The notes: generated by a model from the letters alone, not told the origin. A stretch of DNA of 64,000 bases from Pantoea sp. 18069 (GCF_902706035.1 NZ_CACSJA010000020.1:39088-103087), one strand, 5' to 3'. Counted from the stretch's first letter, positions 1-9,773 are shown. Numbers and translations are program-made.

Positions 1-464
1 AGGTCGCGCCCGCGGTCGTCGGTGCCCAGCCAGTTGGCCGCGCTCGGCGGCGACGGGTTGGGCAGCGCGGCAAAATAATTGAGCGACTGCGGGCCGTAGC
101 GGTTGGGCGTGTAGACCGCCCAGTTGCCGGGCTCGGCCAGGCGCTCGGCGATGAACGGATCGAGGTAGTCGGTGGTGGTCTCGAAGTCGCCGCCAAACGT
201 CGTTTCGGGGTAGTCGTTCCACAGCGGCCAGTAGGTCTGGCCCTGGTAATGCACGGCAATGGGCCGGTCGTTGCTCAGCAGCTCCGCGCCCAGGCTCAGC
301 AGCACCATGGCGCAGAAAATGACCAGGCTCCAGTAGCCCAGGCGGTTGCGCTCGAAGCGCTGCCAGGCGCGGCGCGCGGGCGACAGCGAGGGGCTCAACG
401 ACGGGGCAGGCGCTGCGGGAGGAAGCGCCTGCCCGGCTTGTACGGGGTCAGTCGAACTTGACAC
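1..464 (-). CDS. yejE: Peptide/microcin C-type ABC transporter permease YejE, N-terminal part (cut by window edge)
   Basis: Inner-membrane permease of the YejABEF importer, which takes up oligopeptides and, in enterobacteria, microcin C. The visible 154 residues begin with a Pro/Ala-rich leader, then the cytoplasmic RRAWQRFERNRLGYWSL segment and one membrane helix at about residues 42-62. A large periplasmic loop follows (TYWPLWNDYPETTFGGDF, then LGTDDRGRDL), which is typical of YejE. I chose the GTG at 464 because it overlaps the yejB stop by 17 bp and no ATG lies closer. The frame stays open to base 1, so the C-terminal permease domain lies outside the window. It is the third gene of a yejA-yejB-yejE operon. 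Confidence 0.88.
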   Translation of the reverse strand, partial: MSSSTDPVQAGQALPPAAPAPSLSPSLSPARRAWQRFERNRLGYWSLVIFCAMVLLSLGAELLSNDRPIAVHYQGQTYWPLWNDYPETTFGGDFETTTDYLDPFIAERLAEPGNWAVYTPNRYGPQSLNYFAALPNPSPPSAANWLGTDDRGRD

Positions 465-1479
465 GTGGATCCACCCAGACATAGCAAAGGTCGCTGATCA
501 GCTTGGTCGCCAGGCCGATCAGCGTGAACAGGTACAGGGTTCCGAGCACCACCGGGTAGTCGCGCCGGATCACGCTTTCATAGCTCAGCAGCCCCAGGCC
601 GTCGAGCGAGAACAGGGTTTCGATCAGCAGCGAGCCGGCGAAGAAGGCGCCGATGAACGCCGCCGGAAAACCGGTGATGATGGGAATCAGCGCATTGCGA
701 AACACATGCTTCCATAGCACCTGGCGCTCGCTCAGGCCCTTGGCGCGCGCGGTGAGCACATACTGCTTTCTGATTTCCTCAAGGAACGCGTTCTTGGTCA
801 GCATGGCCGTGACCGCGAAGCTGCCCGCGACCATGGCCGTGACCGGCAGCGCGATATGCCACAGGTAGTCGACGATGCGCGCGCCCCAGCTCAGTTGCTC
901 CCAGTTGGCCGAAGTCAGCCCGCGCAACGGAAACCACTGCAGTTGGCCGCCAAAGATCACCAGCAGCGCGACGCCCAGCACAAAGCCCGGAATCGCATAG
1001 CCCACGAGAATGGCCAGCGTCGTCACCAGATCGAAGCGCGTGCCCGCGCGCACCGCCTTGGCCACGCCCAGCGGCACGGCGACGAGGTAGCTGATGAAGA
1101 ACGTCCAGAGCCCGAGGCTGATCGACACCGGCAGTTTCTCGACCACCAGGTCCCAGACCGCCTTGTTGTGGAAAAAGCTGCGGCCCAGGTCGAAGCGCGC
1201 GAACTGGCCCAGCATCTGGAAGAAGCGTTCATGCGCGGGCTTGTCGAAACCGTAGAGCGCCTTGATCTGCTCGAGGCGCTGCGGGTCCACGCCCTGGGCG
1301 CCGCGGTAGTTCATGCCGCCGCCGCCGCCCGTGGCGCCACCCACGCCGGCCTTGGCTTCGGCCAGGTATTGCTCGACCGGCCCACCGGGCACGAACTGGA
1401 TCACGACGAAAGTCAGCAGCAGCACGCCCAGCAGCGTGGGCACCATCAGCAGCAGCCGCTTGAGGATATAGACGAACAT
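448..1479 (-). CDS. yejB: Peptide/microcin C-type ABC transporter permease YejB
   Basis: A 343-residue inner-membrane permease that pairs with YejE. It begins MFVYILKRLLLMVPTLLGV, the standard first helix of the DppB/YejB family. The permease EAA loop is visible around residue 240 (TARAKGLSERQVLWKHVFRN) and the protein ends WVDPRVKFD. A glycine-rich stretch (GVGGATGGGGG) lies in the first periplasmic loop. The frame is open 18 codons further upstream, but the ATG at 1479 starts directly at the conserved N-terminus and lies 11 bp after the yejA stop. The stop overlaps the GTG start proposed for yejE, so translation of the two permeases is probably coupled. Confidence 0.93.
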   Translation of the reverse strand: MFVYILKRLLLMVPTLLGVLLLTFVVIQFVPGGPVEQYLAEAKAGVGGATGGGGGMNYRGAQGVDPQRLEQIKALYGFDKPAHERFFQMLGQFARFDLGRSFFHNKAVWDLVVEKLPVSISLGLWTFFISYLVAVPLGVAKAVRAGTRFDLVTTLAILVGYAIPGFVLGVALLVIFGGQLQWFPLRGLTSANWEQLSWGARIVDYLWHIALPVTAMVAGSFAVTAMLTKNAFLEEIRKQYVLTARAKGLSERQVLWKHVFRNALIPIITGFPAAFIGAFFAGSLLIETLFSLDGLGLLSYESVIRRDYPVVLGTLYLFTLIGLATKLISDLCYVWVDPRVKFD

Positions 1480-1490
1480 GGGCGGTCTTT

Positions 1491-3320
1491 CTAGCGCGGC
1501 TGAGCGGACGTTTGCAGCGGCATCTTGGCCCACCAGGTGTCAAGCGCCCAGAGTTCGCCGTTGCTGTAGGGCGGCACGGTCGCGGGGCGCTGCAGCCGCC
1601 AGGCGTTGTAGACCATGCGGTGCGTGCCCGCGCTCCACTGCGGGATCAGATAGTGGCTGTGCGCGATCACGCGCTCGAGCGCATGGCAGGCGGGCAGCAG
1701 TTCGGCCTCGGACTTGGCCGTGGTGATGGCCTTGATCAGCGCATCGACGGCCGGGCTTTTGACGCCCGCGTAGTTGCCCGAATCCTGGGTGTCGGCGGCC
1801 TGGCTGCCGAACAGGTCGGCGAATTCCTGGCCCGGGTTGTGCGTGCCCTGGAAGACGATGGTCGCCATGTCGAAGTCGAACTTCTGCAGCCGCTGCTGGA
1901 ACAGCGCGAAGTCGACGGCGCGGTATTTGAGCTGTATGCCCAGCTTCTCGAGGTTGCGCTGCCAGGGCGCGACCGTGCGCAGGCTGCCTTCGCCGCTGTC
2001 GAGGTATTCGAGTTCGAGCGCCTGGCCGGCCGCGTTGCGCAGCACGCCGCCTTGCACCGTCCAGCCCGCATCGCGCAGCAGTTGCTGGGCACGGCGCAGA
2101 TTGCCGCGCAGGGAATGGGGTGCGTCGGTGCGCGGCGGGCTGTACATTTCGCCGAACGCCGCGGCCGGAATCTGCGCGCGCCAGGGCTCCATCAGCGCGA
2201 GCTCGGCCGCGCCGGGCAGGCCCCGCGTCTCGCAGGCCGTATTGCCGAACATGCCGCGCACGCGGTAGTACGAGCCGTAGAACATCTGGCGGTTCATCCA
2301 TTCATAGTCCATCGCCAGATCCAGGGCCTCGCGCACGCGCGCATCCTGCAGCAGCGGCCGGCGCGTATTGAGCACATAGCTCTGGAAGCCCGAAGGCAGC
2401 TTGTGCTCGAACTCGCCCTTGACCAGTTCGCCGGATGCGAAGCGCTTGCCACTGATGCGCCGCGCCCAGTCACCGGCGCTGTACACGCGCATCAGATCGA
2501 ACTCGCCCGCCTTGAGCGCTTCGAGCCTGGCGGTGTTGTCCTTGTAGATCCTGACGCTCACGCGCTCGAAGTTGGCCGTGCCCTTGCGCACGCCCAGGTC
2601 CCTGGCCCAGTAGTTCGCATCGAGCACATAGGTGATGTCCTTGCCGAAACGCACCGGGCCCACGCGGTAGGGGCCGCTGCCGATTGGCAAGTCCATCACC
2701 ACCTGGTCGAAAGGCCTGGCCTTGCCGTCTGCGCCGCGCCCCCAGTCGGGGCTGAAGACCGGCAGCGCGCCCACGGTCAGCGGCAGTTCGCGGTTGGGTA
2801 CGTGGAAGCGAAAGCGCACCGTGCGCTCGCCCAGCACATCCGCGCCCGCAACGTCGATCAGCAGCGTCTTGTAGGCCGGCGAAGTGTACTGGCCGATCAG
2901 CGTCTCGTAGCTGTACTTCACGTCCTTGGCCAGCACCGGCTGGCCGTTGTGAAAGCGCGCCTCGCGCCGCAGCCGGAACGTGGCCGACAGGCCATCGGGC
3001 GCGACCTCCACATCCTCGGCCAGCAGGCCGTAGCCGGTCGCGGTTTCATCGAGCGAGCCGATGAGCAGCGAGTCGAACATCAGGTTCGACAGATAGGCGG
3101 GCGCGTTGCCCTTGATCGTGAACGGGTTGTATTTGTCGAAAGTCGACACCCGCAGGTTGCTGACCAGCCGCAGCTCACCGCCCTTGGGCGCCTGCGGATT
3201 GACGTAATCGAAATGCGTGAAGCCGGCGGGATACCGGGGCTCACCCCATAACGCATAGGCATGCGCGCTCCATGCAGGAGAAGCACCGATAAGCAGCAAA
3301 GAAAACAACCAGTAGCGCAT
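1491..3320 (-). CDS. yejA: Extracellular solute-binding protein of family 5, YejA
   Basis: Periplasmic oligopeptide-binding subunit of the Yej ABC importer, 609 residues, the usual length. It has a cleavable signal peptide ([19 protein letters not shown]), then the YejA hallmark [20 protein letters not shown] and [12 protein letters not shown], and a full SBP_bac_5 fold ([24 protein letters not shown]). The open frame extends about 1 kb further upstream over antisense fabI, but that part has no coding character and the signal peptide fixes the start at 3320. It is the first gene of the yej operon and is divergent from fabI across about 100 bp that must hold both promoters. Confidence 0.93.
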   Translation of the reverse strand: MRYWLFSLLLIGASPAWSAHAYALWGEPRYPAGFTHFDYVNPQAPKGGELRLVSNLRVSTFDKYNPFTIKGNAPAYLSNLMFDSLLIGSLDETATGYGLLAEDVEVAPDGLSATFRLRREARFHNGQPVLAKDVKYSYETLIGQYTSPAYKTLLIDVAGADVLGERTVRFRFHVPNRELPLTVGALPVFSPDWGRGADGKARPFDQVVMDLPIGSGPYRVGPVRFGKDITYVLDANYWARDLGVRKGTANFERVSVRIYKDNTARLEALKAGEFDLMRVYSAGDWARRISGKRFASGELVKGEFEHKLPSGFQSYVLNTRRPLLQDARVREALDLAMDYEWMNRQMFYGSYYRVRGMFGNTACETRGLPGAAELALMEPWRAQIPAAAFGEMYSPPRTDAPHSLRGNLRRAQQLLRDAGWTVQGGVLRNAAGQALELEYLDSGEGSLRTVAPWQRNLEKLGIQLKYRAVDFALFQQRLQKFDFDMATIVFQGTHNPGQEFADLFGSQAADTQDSGNYAGVKSPAVDALIKAITTAKSEAELLPACHALERVIAHSHYLIPQWSAGTHRMVYNAWRLQRPATVPPYSNGELWALDTWWAKMPLQTSAQPR

Positions 3321-3422
3321 GCGACAATTCTGCCCTACGAACCGGCGCTGCGACCACCTGTCTGCCGCGCGGTACAGAATTTTGCGGCGCATGCCGCCCT
3401 CACTACCTCCTGGAGAAAAACA

Positions 3423-4223
3423 ATGGGTTTCCTCACCGGCAAAAAACTGCTGATCACCGGCGTTCTGTCCAACCGCTCCATCGCCTACGGCGTCGCCAAG
3501 GCCTGCCATGCGCAAGGCGCAGAACTGGCTTTCAGCTATGTCGGTGAGCGTTTCAAGGACCGCATCACCGAATTCGCGGCCGACTTCGACTCCAAGCTGG
3601 TGTTCGACTGCGACGTAGGCGACGATGCGCAGATCGAAAAGCTGTTCGCCGACCTGGGCCAGACCTGGGGCAAGTTCGACGGTTTCCTGCACTCGATCGG
3701 CTTTGCACCGCGCGACGCGATCGCCGGCAACTTCCTCGACGGCCTGAGCCGCGAGAACTTCCGCATCGCCCACGACATCAGCGCCTACAGCTTCCCGGCA
3801 ATGGCCAAGGCCGCCCTGCCCTACCTCAATGACAAGTCGTCGCTGCTGACGCTGTCCTACCTGGGCGCGCTGCGCTCCATTCCCAACTACAACACCATGG
3901 GCCTGGCCAAGGCCTCGCTCGAAGCCTCGGTGCGCTACCTCGCCGAAGCCGTGGGCCGCACCGAAGACGGCCGCAGCATCCGCGCCAATGGCATCTCGGC
4001 CGGCCCTATCAAGACCCTGGCCGCCAGCGGCATCAAGGACTTCGGCAAGCTGCTCAGCCGCGTGGCCGAAGCCGCACCGCTGCGCCGCAACGTGACCCCC
4101 GAAGACGTGGGCAATGTCGCGGCCTTCATGTTCTCCGACCTGGCCGCGGGCGTGACCGCCGAGATCACCTATGTCGACGGCGGCTTCAGCCAGACCGCGG
4201 GCCTGAGCGCCGACCAGGTATAA
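3423..4223 (+). CDS. fabI: Enoyl-[acyl-carrier-protein] reductase (NADH) FabI
   Basis: Last reduction step of each fatty-acid elongation cycle in the cytoplasm: NADH-dependent reduction of trans-2-enoyl-ACP. The protein has 266 residues. The cofactor motif [17 protein letters not shown] is at residues 11-27. The catalytic residues fall at the E. coli numbers: Tyr146 in LTLSY, Tyr156 in PNYNTMG and Lys163 in LAK. This is the triclosan-sensitive type of enoyl reductase. A ggag ribosome site lies 8-11 bases before the ATG, and the upstream open frame has no family similarity. It is divergent from yejA. Confidence 0.97.
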   Translation: MGFLTGKKLLITGVLSNRSIAYGVAKACHAQGAELAFSYVGERFKDRITEFAADFDSKLVFDCDVGDDAQIEKLFADLGQTWGKFDGFLHSIGFAPRDAIAGNFLDGLSRENFRIAHDISAYSFPAMAKAALPYLNDKSSLLTLSYLGALRSIPNYNTMGLAKASLEASVRYLAEAVGRTEDGRSIRANGISAGPIKTLAASGIKDFGKLLSRVAEAAPLRRNVTPEDVGNVAAFMFSDLAAGVTAEITYVDGGFSQTAGLSADQV

Positions 4224-4266
4224 AAAGCACCCCCTGAGCGACTTCGCGGCATGGGCCGCCCTCGCT

Positions 4267-4295
4267 TCCCCCTCTCTCGCTGCGCGGGAGGGGGA
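4267..4295. repeat. GC-rich stem-loop after fabI
   Basis: An inverted repeat of 8 bp, tccccctc (4267-4274) and gaggggga (4288-4295), with a 13-base loop, 44 bases after the fabI stop. There is no T-run on either strand, so it is not a classic intrinsic terminator. It may be a dispersed intergenic repeat or may stabilise the fabI transcript. The rest of the 4224-4478 gap shows no gene. Confidence 0.4.
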
Positions 4296-4478
4296 CGGCA
4301 GCCTCGGTGCGGGACGGCCCTTCCTCGCTGCCTCCATTTCGGGGACACGTCAGCTCCCTGAACGGCGGACAGCGGTGGTGCTACGCAGAGGACCGGTCCA
4401 AGCGCCACTGTCGGAATTGAGGCCATGGGGCAGCAACGTCCCAGGCGTTTCTTTCATGCCTTGCCCTGGAACTAGCCC

Positions 4479-5444
4479 ATGCCCTCTGCCCACCATCGCC
4501 CGCATGACGACCATGACCACGCGCATGGAAATGACCACGCCGGCCACAACCACGGCCCTGGCGGGCATTCCCATGCGCCGTCGGTCACCGCCTCGAACGC
4601 CAAACGCATCCAGTGGGTCTTCGTGATGACGCTGGGTTATGCGGGCGTGCAGGCGGTGGGCGGCTGGTGGTCGGGCTCGCTGGCGCTGATCGCCGATGCA
4701 GGCCATATGCTGTCCGATGCCGCGGCGCTGCTGCTGGCCCTGCTCGCCTACCGGATTGCCGCGCGCGCGCCCGACAAGTTGCGCACCTATGGCTTTCACC
4801 GCGTGCGCGTGCTCGCGGCGCTGGCCAACGGCGCGACGCTGCTGCTGCTCGTCGCCTGGATTACCTGGGAAGCCGTGGCGCGCTTTCGCCAGCCGACCGA
4901 AGTGCTCGCCGGGCCCATGCTGGCCGTGGCCGTGGTCGGCTTGCTGGTCAATGTGGTCGGCGCCTCGGTGCTGATGCGCGGCCAGCAAAACGACGGCAAT
5001 CTGCGCGGCGCGCTGCTGCATGTCGTGGGCGATCTGCTGGGCTCGGTGGGCGCGATCGCGGCCGCGATCGGCATTCTGCTCACGGGCTGGACCGTGCTCG
5101 ATCCGATTCTTTCGGTGCTGGTGGCGGTGCTGGTCGTGCGTTCGGCCTGGAGCCTGGTTTCGGACGCGCTATTGATCTTGCTGCAGGCCGTGCCGCGCGG
5201 ACTCGATGTCGAAGCCGCGCAGGCCGATATCGCGCGCCTGCCCGGAGTCGCCGAAGTCGGCCATTTCCATGCGTGGACGCTGACCGACGAGCGCGTGGTG
5301 GCCACGGTACACGTGACGCCCGCGCCCGGCACCGAACCCCTCACGCTGCCGCAGTTGGTCGCGCAGTTGCTGCGCGAGCAGCATGCGATCGAGCATGTGA
5401 CGGTGCAGGTAGACCCGCCCGGCGGGCTGCAGGGCCCGCATTGA
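4479..5444 (+). CDS. CDF-family divalent metal cation (probably zinc) efflux protein
   Basis: Inner-membrane cation diffusion facilitator that exchanges cytoplasmic Zn2+ (or Co2+/Cd2+) for protons, 321 residues. The N-terminus is a His/Asp metal-gathering tail (about ten His in the first 32 residues). Six membrane helices follow. The metal-site signature DAGHMLSDAAALLLALLA (residues 73-90) and its partner LLHVVGDLLGSVGAIAAA carry the paired His and Asp residues. A cytoplasmic dimerisation domain closes the protein (HFHAWTLTDERVVATVHV). ZitB/CzcD are the nearest named relatives. Substrate is inferred from the family, and no metal regulator is adjacent. Confidence 0.9.
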   Translation: MPSAHHRPHDDHDHAHGNDHAGHNHGPGGHSHAPSVTASNAKRIQWVFVMTLGYAGVQAVGGWWSGSLALIADAGHMLSDAAALLLALLAYRIAARAPDKLRTYGFHRVRVLAALANGATLLLLVAWITWEAVARFRQPTEVLAGPMLAVAVVGLLVNVVGASVLMRGQQNDGNLRGALLHVVGDLLGSVGAIAAAIGILLTGWTVLDPILSVLVAVLVVRSAWSLVSDALLILLQAVPRGLDVEAAQADIARLPGVAEVGHFHAWTLTDERVVATVHVTPAPGTEPLTLPQLVAQLLREQHAIEHVTVQVDPPGGLQGPH

Positions 5445-5454
5445 GACGGCGGCG

Positions 5455-5691
5455 TTATTCGGCGCGCAACGACGCGTTGAGCTGGTCGATGACTTCGGCC
5501 CACTCGGCGTCGGCCCGCAGTTCCTCGCGCAGCAGGCGGGCCTGCGACTCCGACCAGAAAGGCGCTTCATGCAGCAGGACAGCGGGGTCCAGCGGTGCGT
5601 GTTCGCGGATGAAGTCGGCGATGCCTTGAGGATCATCGGCCAATCCCAATTGGGCAAACAGCTCGGAAAAGCGGGGATTGATGGAGTCCAT
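5455..5691 (-). CDS. DUF2789 family small protein
   Basis: A 78-residue acidic cytoplasmic protein of the DUF2789 type (FSELFAQLGLADDPQGIADF near residues 8-27, then APFWSESQARLLREEL). The function of the family is unknown. The start at 5691 (MDSINPRF) matches the usual length of about 75 residues, although the frame is open further upstream. It is convergent with the metal exporter, with only 10 bp between the stops. Confidence 0.8.
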   Translation of the reverse strand: MDSINPRFSELFAQLGLADDPQGIADFIREHAPLDPAVLLHEAPFWSESQARLLREELRADAEWAEVIDQLNASLRAE

Positions 5692-5876
5692 TGAAAAGTC
5701 CTTTGCACTATCACGTTGATGACTTCGCAGCCGCCTGGGCGGCGGCGCCGGATGCGAGGTGACAGGACTGCCCCGACGGCGTTGCCGTGGTTGCAGCGCT
5801 GTTGGAGCATTGTGCAGGATTCCTCGGTGGTTCACGCCCCGGGCGCTGTCGGAGAAGGCGCCGACTCACACGCCTG

Positions 5877-6878
5877 TCATTCGGGCTGGATGCCTGCCGC
5901 CTTGATCACCTGGCCCCACTTGGCGGTTTCCTCGGCCTGGAATCTGGCCAGTTCATCGGGCGTGCCATGCCAGCGGCTGGTGCCCGACAGCGTGTAGAAG
6001 CTCGCGGCATGGCGGCTTTCCACGGCCTTGCCCAGCAGGCTGCTGAGCTGGTTCACGATCTGCGGCGGCGTGCCCGCGGGCAGGTAGGCCGCGAACCAGT
6101 AGCCCATGTTGTAGCCCTTGACGCCGGCCTGGTCTATGGTCGGCACGTCGGGCAGCATGGCGCTGCGCTCCTGCGTGGAAAAGCCCAGGGCCTTGAGCTT
6201 GCCGGCCTGCACCTGCGGCAGGCCGGTGGAGACGTCGGTGATCATCAGATCGATCTGGCCGCCGAGCAGGTCGGTGATGGCCAGCGGATTGCTCTTGTAG
6301 GGCACGTGCAGGATGTCCACGCCCGCGAGCTGCTTGAGCATTTCCCCGGCCATGCGGCTCGAGGAACTGCCGCTGCCGAACGTCAGCTTGCCCGGGTGGG
6401 CCTTGGCATAGGCCACGAGGTCCTTGACGGACTGCAGTGGCGACGTGGAATTCACCACCAGCACCTGGCCGCCCTTGCCCAGGCCCGTCACGGGCGCGAA
6501 GTCCTTGACCGGGTCGTAGGGCAGCTTCTTGTAGAGGTGCTCGTTGGCCGCGTGCGTGGTGTTGGTGGTGATCAGCACCGTATAGCCATCGGGCGCGGCG
6601 CGCGCCACGCTCTGGGCGGCGAGCATGCCGCTGGCGCCGCCCTTGTTTTCCACGACCACGGCCTGGCCCGTCTCCTGGGTCAGCGACTGGCCCAGCGCGC
6701 GCGCGATCTGGTCGGTCGCGCTGCCGGCCGCGAACGGCACGACGAAGGTCAGCGGCTTGGCCGGGTACCTGGCCGCGCCTTGCGCAAAGGCTGCGGGTGC
6801 GGCCAGCACCAGCGCAGCGGCGATGCCTGCGCCCAGCGTGCGTCGGCGCAGGAAGTTCGGGGTGGATGGCTTGTTCAT
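5877..6878 (-). CDS. Bug/TctC-type tripartite tricarboxylate-transporter receptor
   Basis: Periplasmic solute receptor of the Bug family, 333 residues. The signal region LRRRTLGAGIAAALVLAAP is preceded by arginines, so Tat or Sec export is possible. The mature part starts with RYPAKPLTFVVPFAAGSATD, the Bug ligand-loop signature. Typical later motifs are YTVLITTNTTHAANEHLY and YDPVKDFAPVTGLG. It is the last gene of an AtuA / AtuA-like / Bug operon, so it probably captures the acid consumed by those proteins. No TctAB membrane genes are in the window, which is normal for orphan Bug receptors of Burkholderiales. Confidence 0.9.
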   Translation of the reverse strand: MNKPSTPNFLRRRTLGAGIAAALVLAAPAAFAQGAARYPAKPLTFVVPFAAGSATDQIARALGQSLTQETGQAVVVENKGGASGMLAAQSVARAAPDGYTVLITTNTTHAANEHLYKKLPYDPVKDFAPVTGLGKGGQVLVVNSTSPLQSVKDLVAYAKAHPGKLTFGSGSSSSRMAGEMLKQLAGVDILHVPYKSNPLAITDLLGGQIDLMITDVSTGLPQVQAGKLKALGFSTQERSAMLPDVPTIDQAGVKGYNMGYWFAAYLPAGTPPQIVNQLSSLLGKAVESRHAASFYTLSGTSRWHGTPDELARFQAEETAKWGQVIKAAGIQPE

Positions 6879-6926
6879 GGTTTGTCTCCTGGGTTGTAGT
6901 AGTTGGGTGAATGAACGGTGAAGCGG

Positions 6927-7310
6927 TCAGGGCTCTTGCGGCCCCTTGCAATGGATCAGCAGATCGGCCGGCAGCGCGATCTCCATCTGCAGCAGGTCGA
7001 AGGCCAGCGCCTTGCCATGGCTGTCGAGGTTGAGCGCGCTGTTGACGCCGCCTTCGAGCACATCGTCGATGACGAAATTGAGCGCCTGCAACTGCGCCAG
7101 CACATGGCGCGCGACGCTGCTGGGACTGCGCGGCGCGAAATGCGCGGCCACGCGCTCGGCCGTGACCTGGGCCTCGATCACCGGCCAGAGCAGCGGGTGG
7201 TAGGCGATCACGCTGATATTGCTGCGATTGCCTTTGTCGCCGGTACGGCCGTGGGCCAGACGGTACAGGGGCAGGCTCAGGGTGGCAAAAGAGTTCATGG
7301 GGAATGGCAT
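6927..7310 (-). CDS. AtuA-related C-terminal-domain protein
   Basis: A 127-residue protein matching the small domain that accompanies AtuA proteins (LYRLAHGRTGDKGNRSNISV near the N-terminus, then NFVIDDVLEGGVNSALNLDS). In some bacteria this domain is fused to the AtuA C-terminus. Here it is a separate gene 3 bp after the AtuA stop. Acyclic terpene utilisation is where the family was first seen, but most members occur with Bug receptors and CoA-ester enzymes, and their chemistry is not established. Start at 7310 or at the Met four codons later. Confidence 0.75.
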   Translation of the reverse strand: MPFPMNSFATLSLPLYRLAHGRTGDKGNRSNISVIAYHPLLWPVIEAQVTAERVAAHFAPRSPSSVARHVLAQLQALNFVIDDVLEGGVNSALNLDSHGKALAFDLLQMEIALPADLLIHCKGPQEP

Positions 7311-7313
7311 GGA

Positions 7314-8762
7314 TTAAGGCGTGACAGGGGCGGGGTTCCACCAGCGCCAGCCACAGGGAATCTGCGCGCGCGGCAGCAGGCAGGACACGGTCGACAGGCG
7401 CGAGCGCAGCTGGGTGCGCACGCCGCCGCCGCCGCCCGGCCCGCAGGTGTAGAGCGCGTTGACTTCGCGCAGCAGCACTTCGGCCGCGGCCGCCGTGGGT
7501 TGCTCCCAGGCCCAGCGCACGCGCACGTCGCGCGGCGCGTCGGCGGCGGCGCTGCCCGCGGCCGGCAACTGCGCCAGCCACTGGCCCTGGTCATCGCCGA
7601 GCACGCTGGTCACGCCGATGAAATCGCAGCGCAGCGTGCCGCGCGCGCCCAGCCGCGTCGCAATGATCTGGCGCGCCAACTGGGCACGTGCGAGGGCATG
7701 GGCGCCCGCATAGGAAATCTCGGCTTCGGCAAGCCAGCCGCGTTCGCTGCAGACATTGACCTTGAGATGGCTGGGCCGCGCGTGGCCGCGCACGCCGTCG
7801 AGGCGCACCTGGTTGTGCCCGACTTCGGTGACCCGGGCCTGGCTGATGTCGGCCACCACATCGGGGGTCAGATAGGCCGCGGGGTCGTGCACTTCATACA
7901 GCAGCTGCTCCTTGACGGTCTGGGCATTGATCAGGCCGCCGGTATGCGCGGGCTTGGTTATGGTGCACTGGCCGTCGGCTTCGATGCGCGCGATAGGAAA
8001 GCCCACATGGGCCAGATCGGGCACATCCTTGTAGCCGGGGTCGGCAAAATAACCGCCGCAGACCTGGGCGCCGCATTCGAGCAGGTGGCCGGCCATGGTG
8101 CCGCGCGCAAGGCGATCCCAATCGTCCCAGGCCCAGCCATGCCAGGCCACGGCCGGCCCGAGCACCAGCGCCGGGTCGGCGACGCGGCCCGCAATCACGA
8201 TTTCGGCGCCGTCCTGCAGTGCCTGGGCGATCGGCTGCGCGCCGATATAGGCATTGGCACTCACGACCCGGGCCTCGGGCCAGTCGGCGCCACACGCGTC
8301 CTGCAAGGCCTGGGCGTGCTCCGCGCCCATCAGGTCATCGCCATGCACCAGCGCCATGCGCGGCACGCGAATACCCAGCTCCCCGGCCAGCGCCGCAATG
8401 CAGGCCGCCGCGCCCGCGGGGTTGGCCGCGCCGAAATTGCTGACGATGCGTATGCCATGCGCGAGGCAGTCGGCGAGCACGGGCCGCAGCAGGTCCGCAA
8501 GCAGCGGCTCGTAGCCGGCCGCGGGATCGCGCGCCCGCGCCAGTTGCGCCAGCGCCAGCGTGCGTTCGGCCAGGGTTTCGAAAATCAGCACCGCGGGCGC
8601 GTCGGCGGCGATCAAGTCGTCGACCACGGGCCGCGCGGCGTCCGTGCGGTCCCCCGAAAACCCCGCGCCGCAGCCCACGAGGAGCGGGCCGCGGGGCGTG
8701 GAGGCAGAAGCCGGCCCCGAGGGCCAGCGCGTGGAGTTCAGATCAGGAAGAGGGTTCGCCAT
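7314..8762 (-). CDS. Acyclic terpene utilization AtuA family protein (DUF1446)
   Basis: A 482-residue cytoplasmic protein of the AtuA/DUF1446 family. Features: GPLLVGCGAGFSGDRTDAAR near residue 25, then SNFGAANPAGAAACIAALAG, and GRVADPALVLGPAVA, all family hallmarks. AtuA is needed for citronellol/geranyl catabolism in Pseudomonas, but its reaction is unknown. The start at 8762 (MANPLPDLNS) is the last Met before conserved sequence. First gene of an operon with the AtuA-related protein and a Bug receptor. A LysR gene is divergent 69 bp away, so that regulator most likely controls it. Confidence 0.85.
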   Translation of the reverse strand: MANPLPDLNSTRWPSGPASASTPRGPLLVGCGAGFSGDRTDAARPVVDDLIAADAPAVLIFETLAERTLALAQLARARDPAAGYEPLLADLLRPVLADCLAHGIRIVSNFGAANPAGAAACIAALAGELGIRVPRMALVHGDDLMGAEHAQALQDACGADWPEARVVSANAYIGAQPIAQALQDGAEIVIAGRVADPALVLGPAVAWHGWAWDDWDRLARGTMAGHLLECGAQVCGGYFADPGYKDVPDLAHVGFPIARIEADGQCTITKPAHTGGLINAQTVKEQLLYEVHDPAAYLTPDVVADISQARVTEVGHNQVRLDGVRGHARPSHLKVNVCSERGWLAEAEISYAGAHALARAQLARQIIATRLGARGTLRCDFIGVTSVLGDDQGQWLAQLPAAGSAAADAPRDVRVRWAWEQPTAAAAEVLLREVNALYTCGPGGGGGVRTQLRSRLSTVSCLLPRAQIPCGWRWWNPAPVTP

Positions 8763-8782
8763 GGCGCCAATATAGAGAATGC

Positions 8783-8799
8783 AATTTATGTTGTAAATT
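8783..8799. promoter_or_regulatory. Probable LysR operator between the AtuA operon and its divergent regulator
   Basis: An AT-rich inverted repeat aattta (8783-8788) / taaatt (8794-8799), spacer 5, in the 69-bp divergent gap. It has the T-N11-A form of LysR-type recognition sites and lies between the two start codons, where a regulator that controls both directions would bind. Confidence 0.5.
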
Positions 8800-8831
8800 C
8801 GATGATTTGGATAGATTGATCTGAGTTTTCT

Positions 8832-9773
8832 ATGAATCTGACCACCCGGCAACTGCAGGCCTTCCAGGCCCTGCACCAGCATCTGAGCTTCACGCGCGCC
8901 GCGCAGCAGTGCTGCCTGTCGCAGCCCGCGTTCAGCGCCCTGATCCAGGGTCTGGAACAGGGCCTGGGGTCACAGCTGTTCGAGCGCAGCACCCGCCATG
9001 TGATGCTCACGCCCGCGGGCCAGGACTTCCTGCCGCATGCGCAGCACCTGCTCGCCGCAATCGACCAGGCCGTGCAGTCGCTGCAAGGCGCGGCCCAGTT
9101 GCGCGCCAGCCGCGTCACGGTCGCGCTGCTGCCTTCGCTGGCCGCCCACTGGCTGCCTTCGGTGCTCGCGCAGTTCGCGCAATCCCATCCGCAAATCCAG
9201 GTGCAGGTGCGCGATGCCTTGAACACGCCCTGTCTCGAAAGCGTGCAGCAAGGCCAGGCCGACTGGGCACTGTGCACGGCGCTGGCGCGCCACCCCGACC
9301 TGCATGCGACCGCAGTGGCCGAGGAAACGTTCTACCTGGTGTGTCCCCAGGCGCATCCCCTCGCACAGACGCCGGCGCCGGTCGCGCCCCAGGCGCTGCG
9401 CGGTGTGCCTTTCGTACAGCTCGCGGCCCACACCAGCATCCGGGCAAGCGTCGAGGCCTGGCAGGCCGCAGTCCTCCCGCAGCCGCTGCTGCAGACCTGC
9501 ATGGAAGTCGAGCAGCTCGCCACCGTCATGGGCATGGTGCGCGCCGGCCTGGGAGTGAGCCTGGTGCCCGCGCTGTCGCTGGCCTATTTCCAGGACCCGG
9601 GCATTGCGATACGCCGACTCCAAGGCCTTGCGCCGTCGCGCACGATCTACTGGGTGCGCCACCGCCACCTGCACCTCGGGCCCGCTGCCCAGGCCTTCCA
9701 CGACAGCGCCCAGCATTCGCTGCAGGAATGGCTGCAGGGACAGGAAGAAATGCAGCCCGTGGGCCGGCCGTGA
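8832..9773 (+). CDS. LysR-family transcriptional regulator
   Basis: A 313-residue LysR protein. The winged helix-turn-helix covers about residues 1-60 (LSFTRAAQQCCLSQPAFSAL, then LGSQLFERSTRHVMLTPAG). The rest is the two-lobed effector domain (FVQLAAHTSIRASVEAWQ; MGMVRAGLGVSLVPALSLA). It is divergent from the AtuA operon, whose substrate is the likely effector. The start at 8832 is the ATG directly before the conserved MNLTTRQLQAFQAL. Confidence 0.9.
   Translation: MNLTTRQLQAFQALHQHLSFTRAAQQCCLSQPAFSALIQGLEQGLGSQLFERSTRHVMLTPAGQDFLPHAQHLLAAIDQAVQSLQGAAQLRASRVTVALLPSLAAHWLPSVLAQFAQSHPQIQVQVRDALNTPCLESVQQGQADWALCTALARHPDLHATAVAEETFYLVCPQAHPLAQTPAPVAPQALRGVPFVQLAAHTSIRASVEAWQAAVLPQPLLQTCMEVEQLATVMGMVRAGLGVSLVPALSLAYFQDPGIAIRRLQGLAPSRTIYWVRHRHLHLGPAAQAFHDSAQHSLQEWLQGQEEMQPVGRP

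Noticed and set aside
1330..1400. Glycine-rich insertion in YejB
   Set aside because: Looks odd (GGATGGGGG) but I believe glycine-rich loops at this place are common in YejB of proteobacteria, so it is not listed as a finding.
1512..3251. Long plus-strand open frame (579 codons) opposite yejA
   Set aside because: It mirrors the high-GC yejA gene, has no recognisable domain and an amino-acid composition (His/Arg/Ala/Gln-rich) typical of antisense frames in GC-rich DNA.
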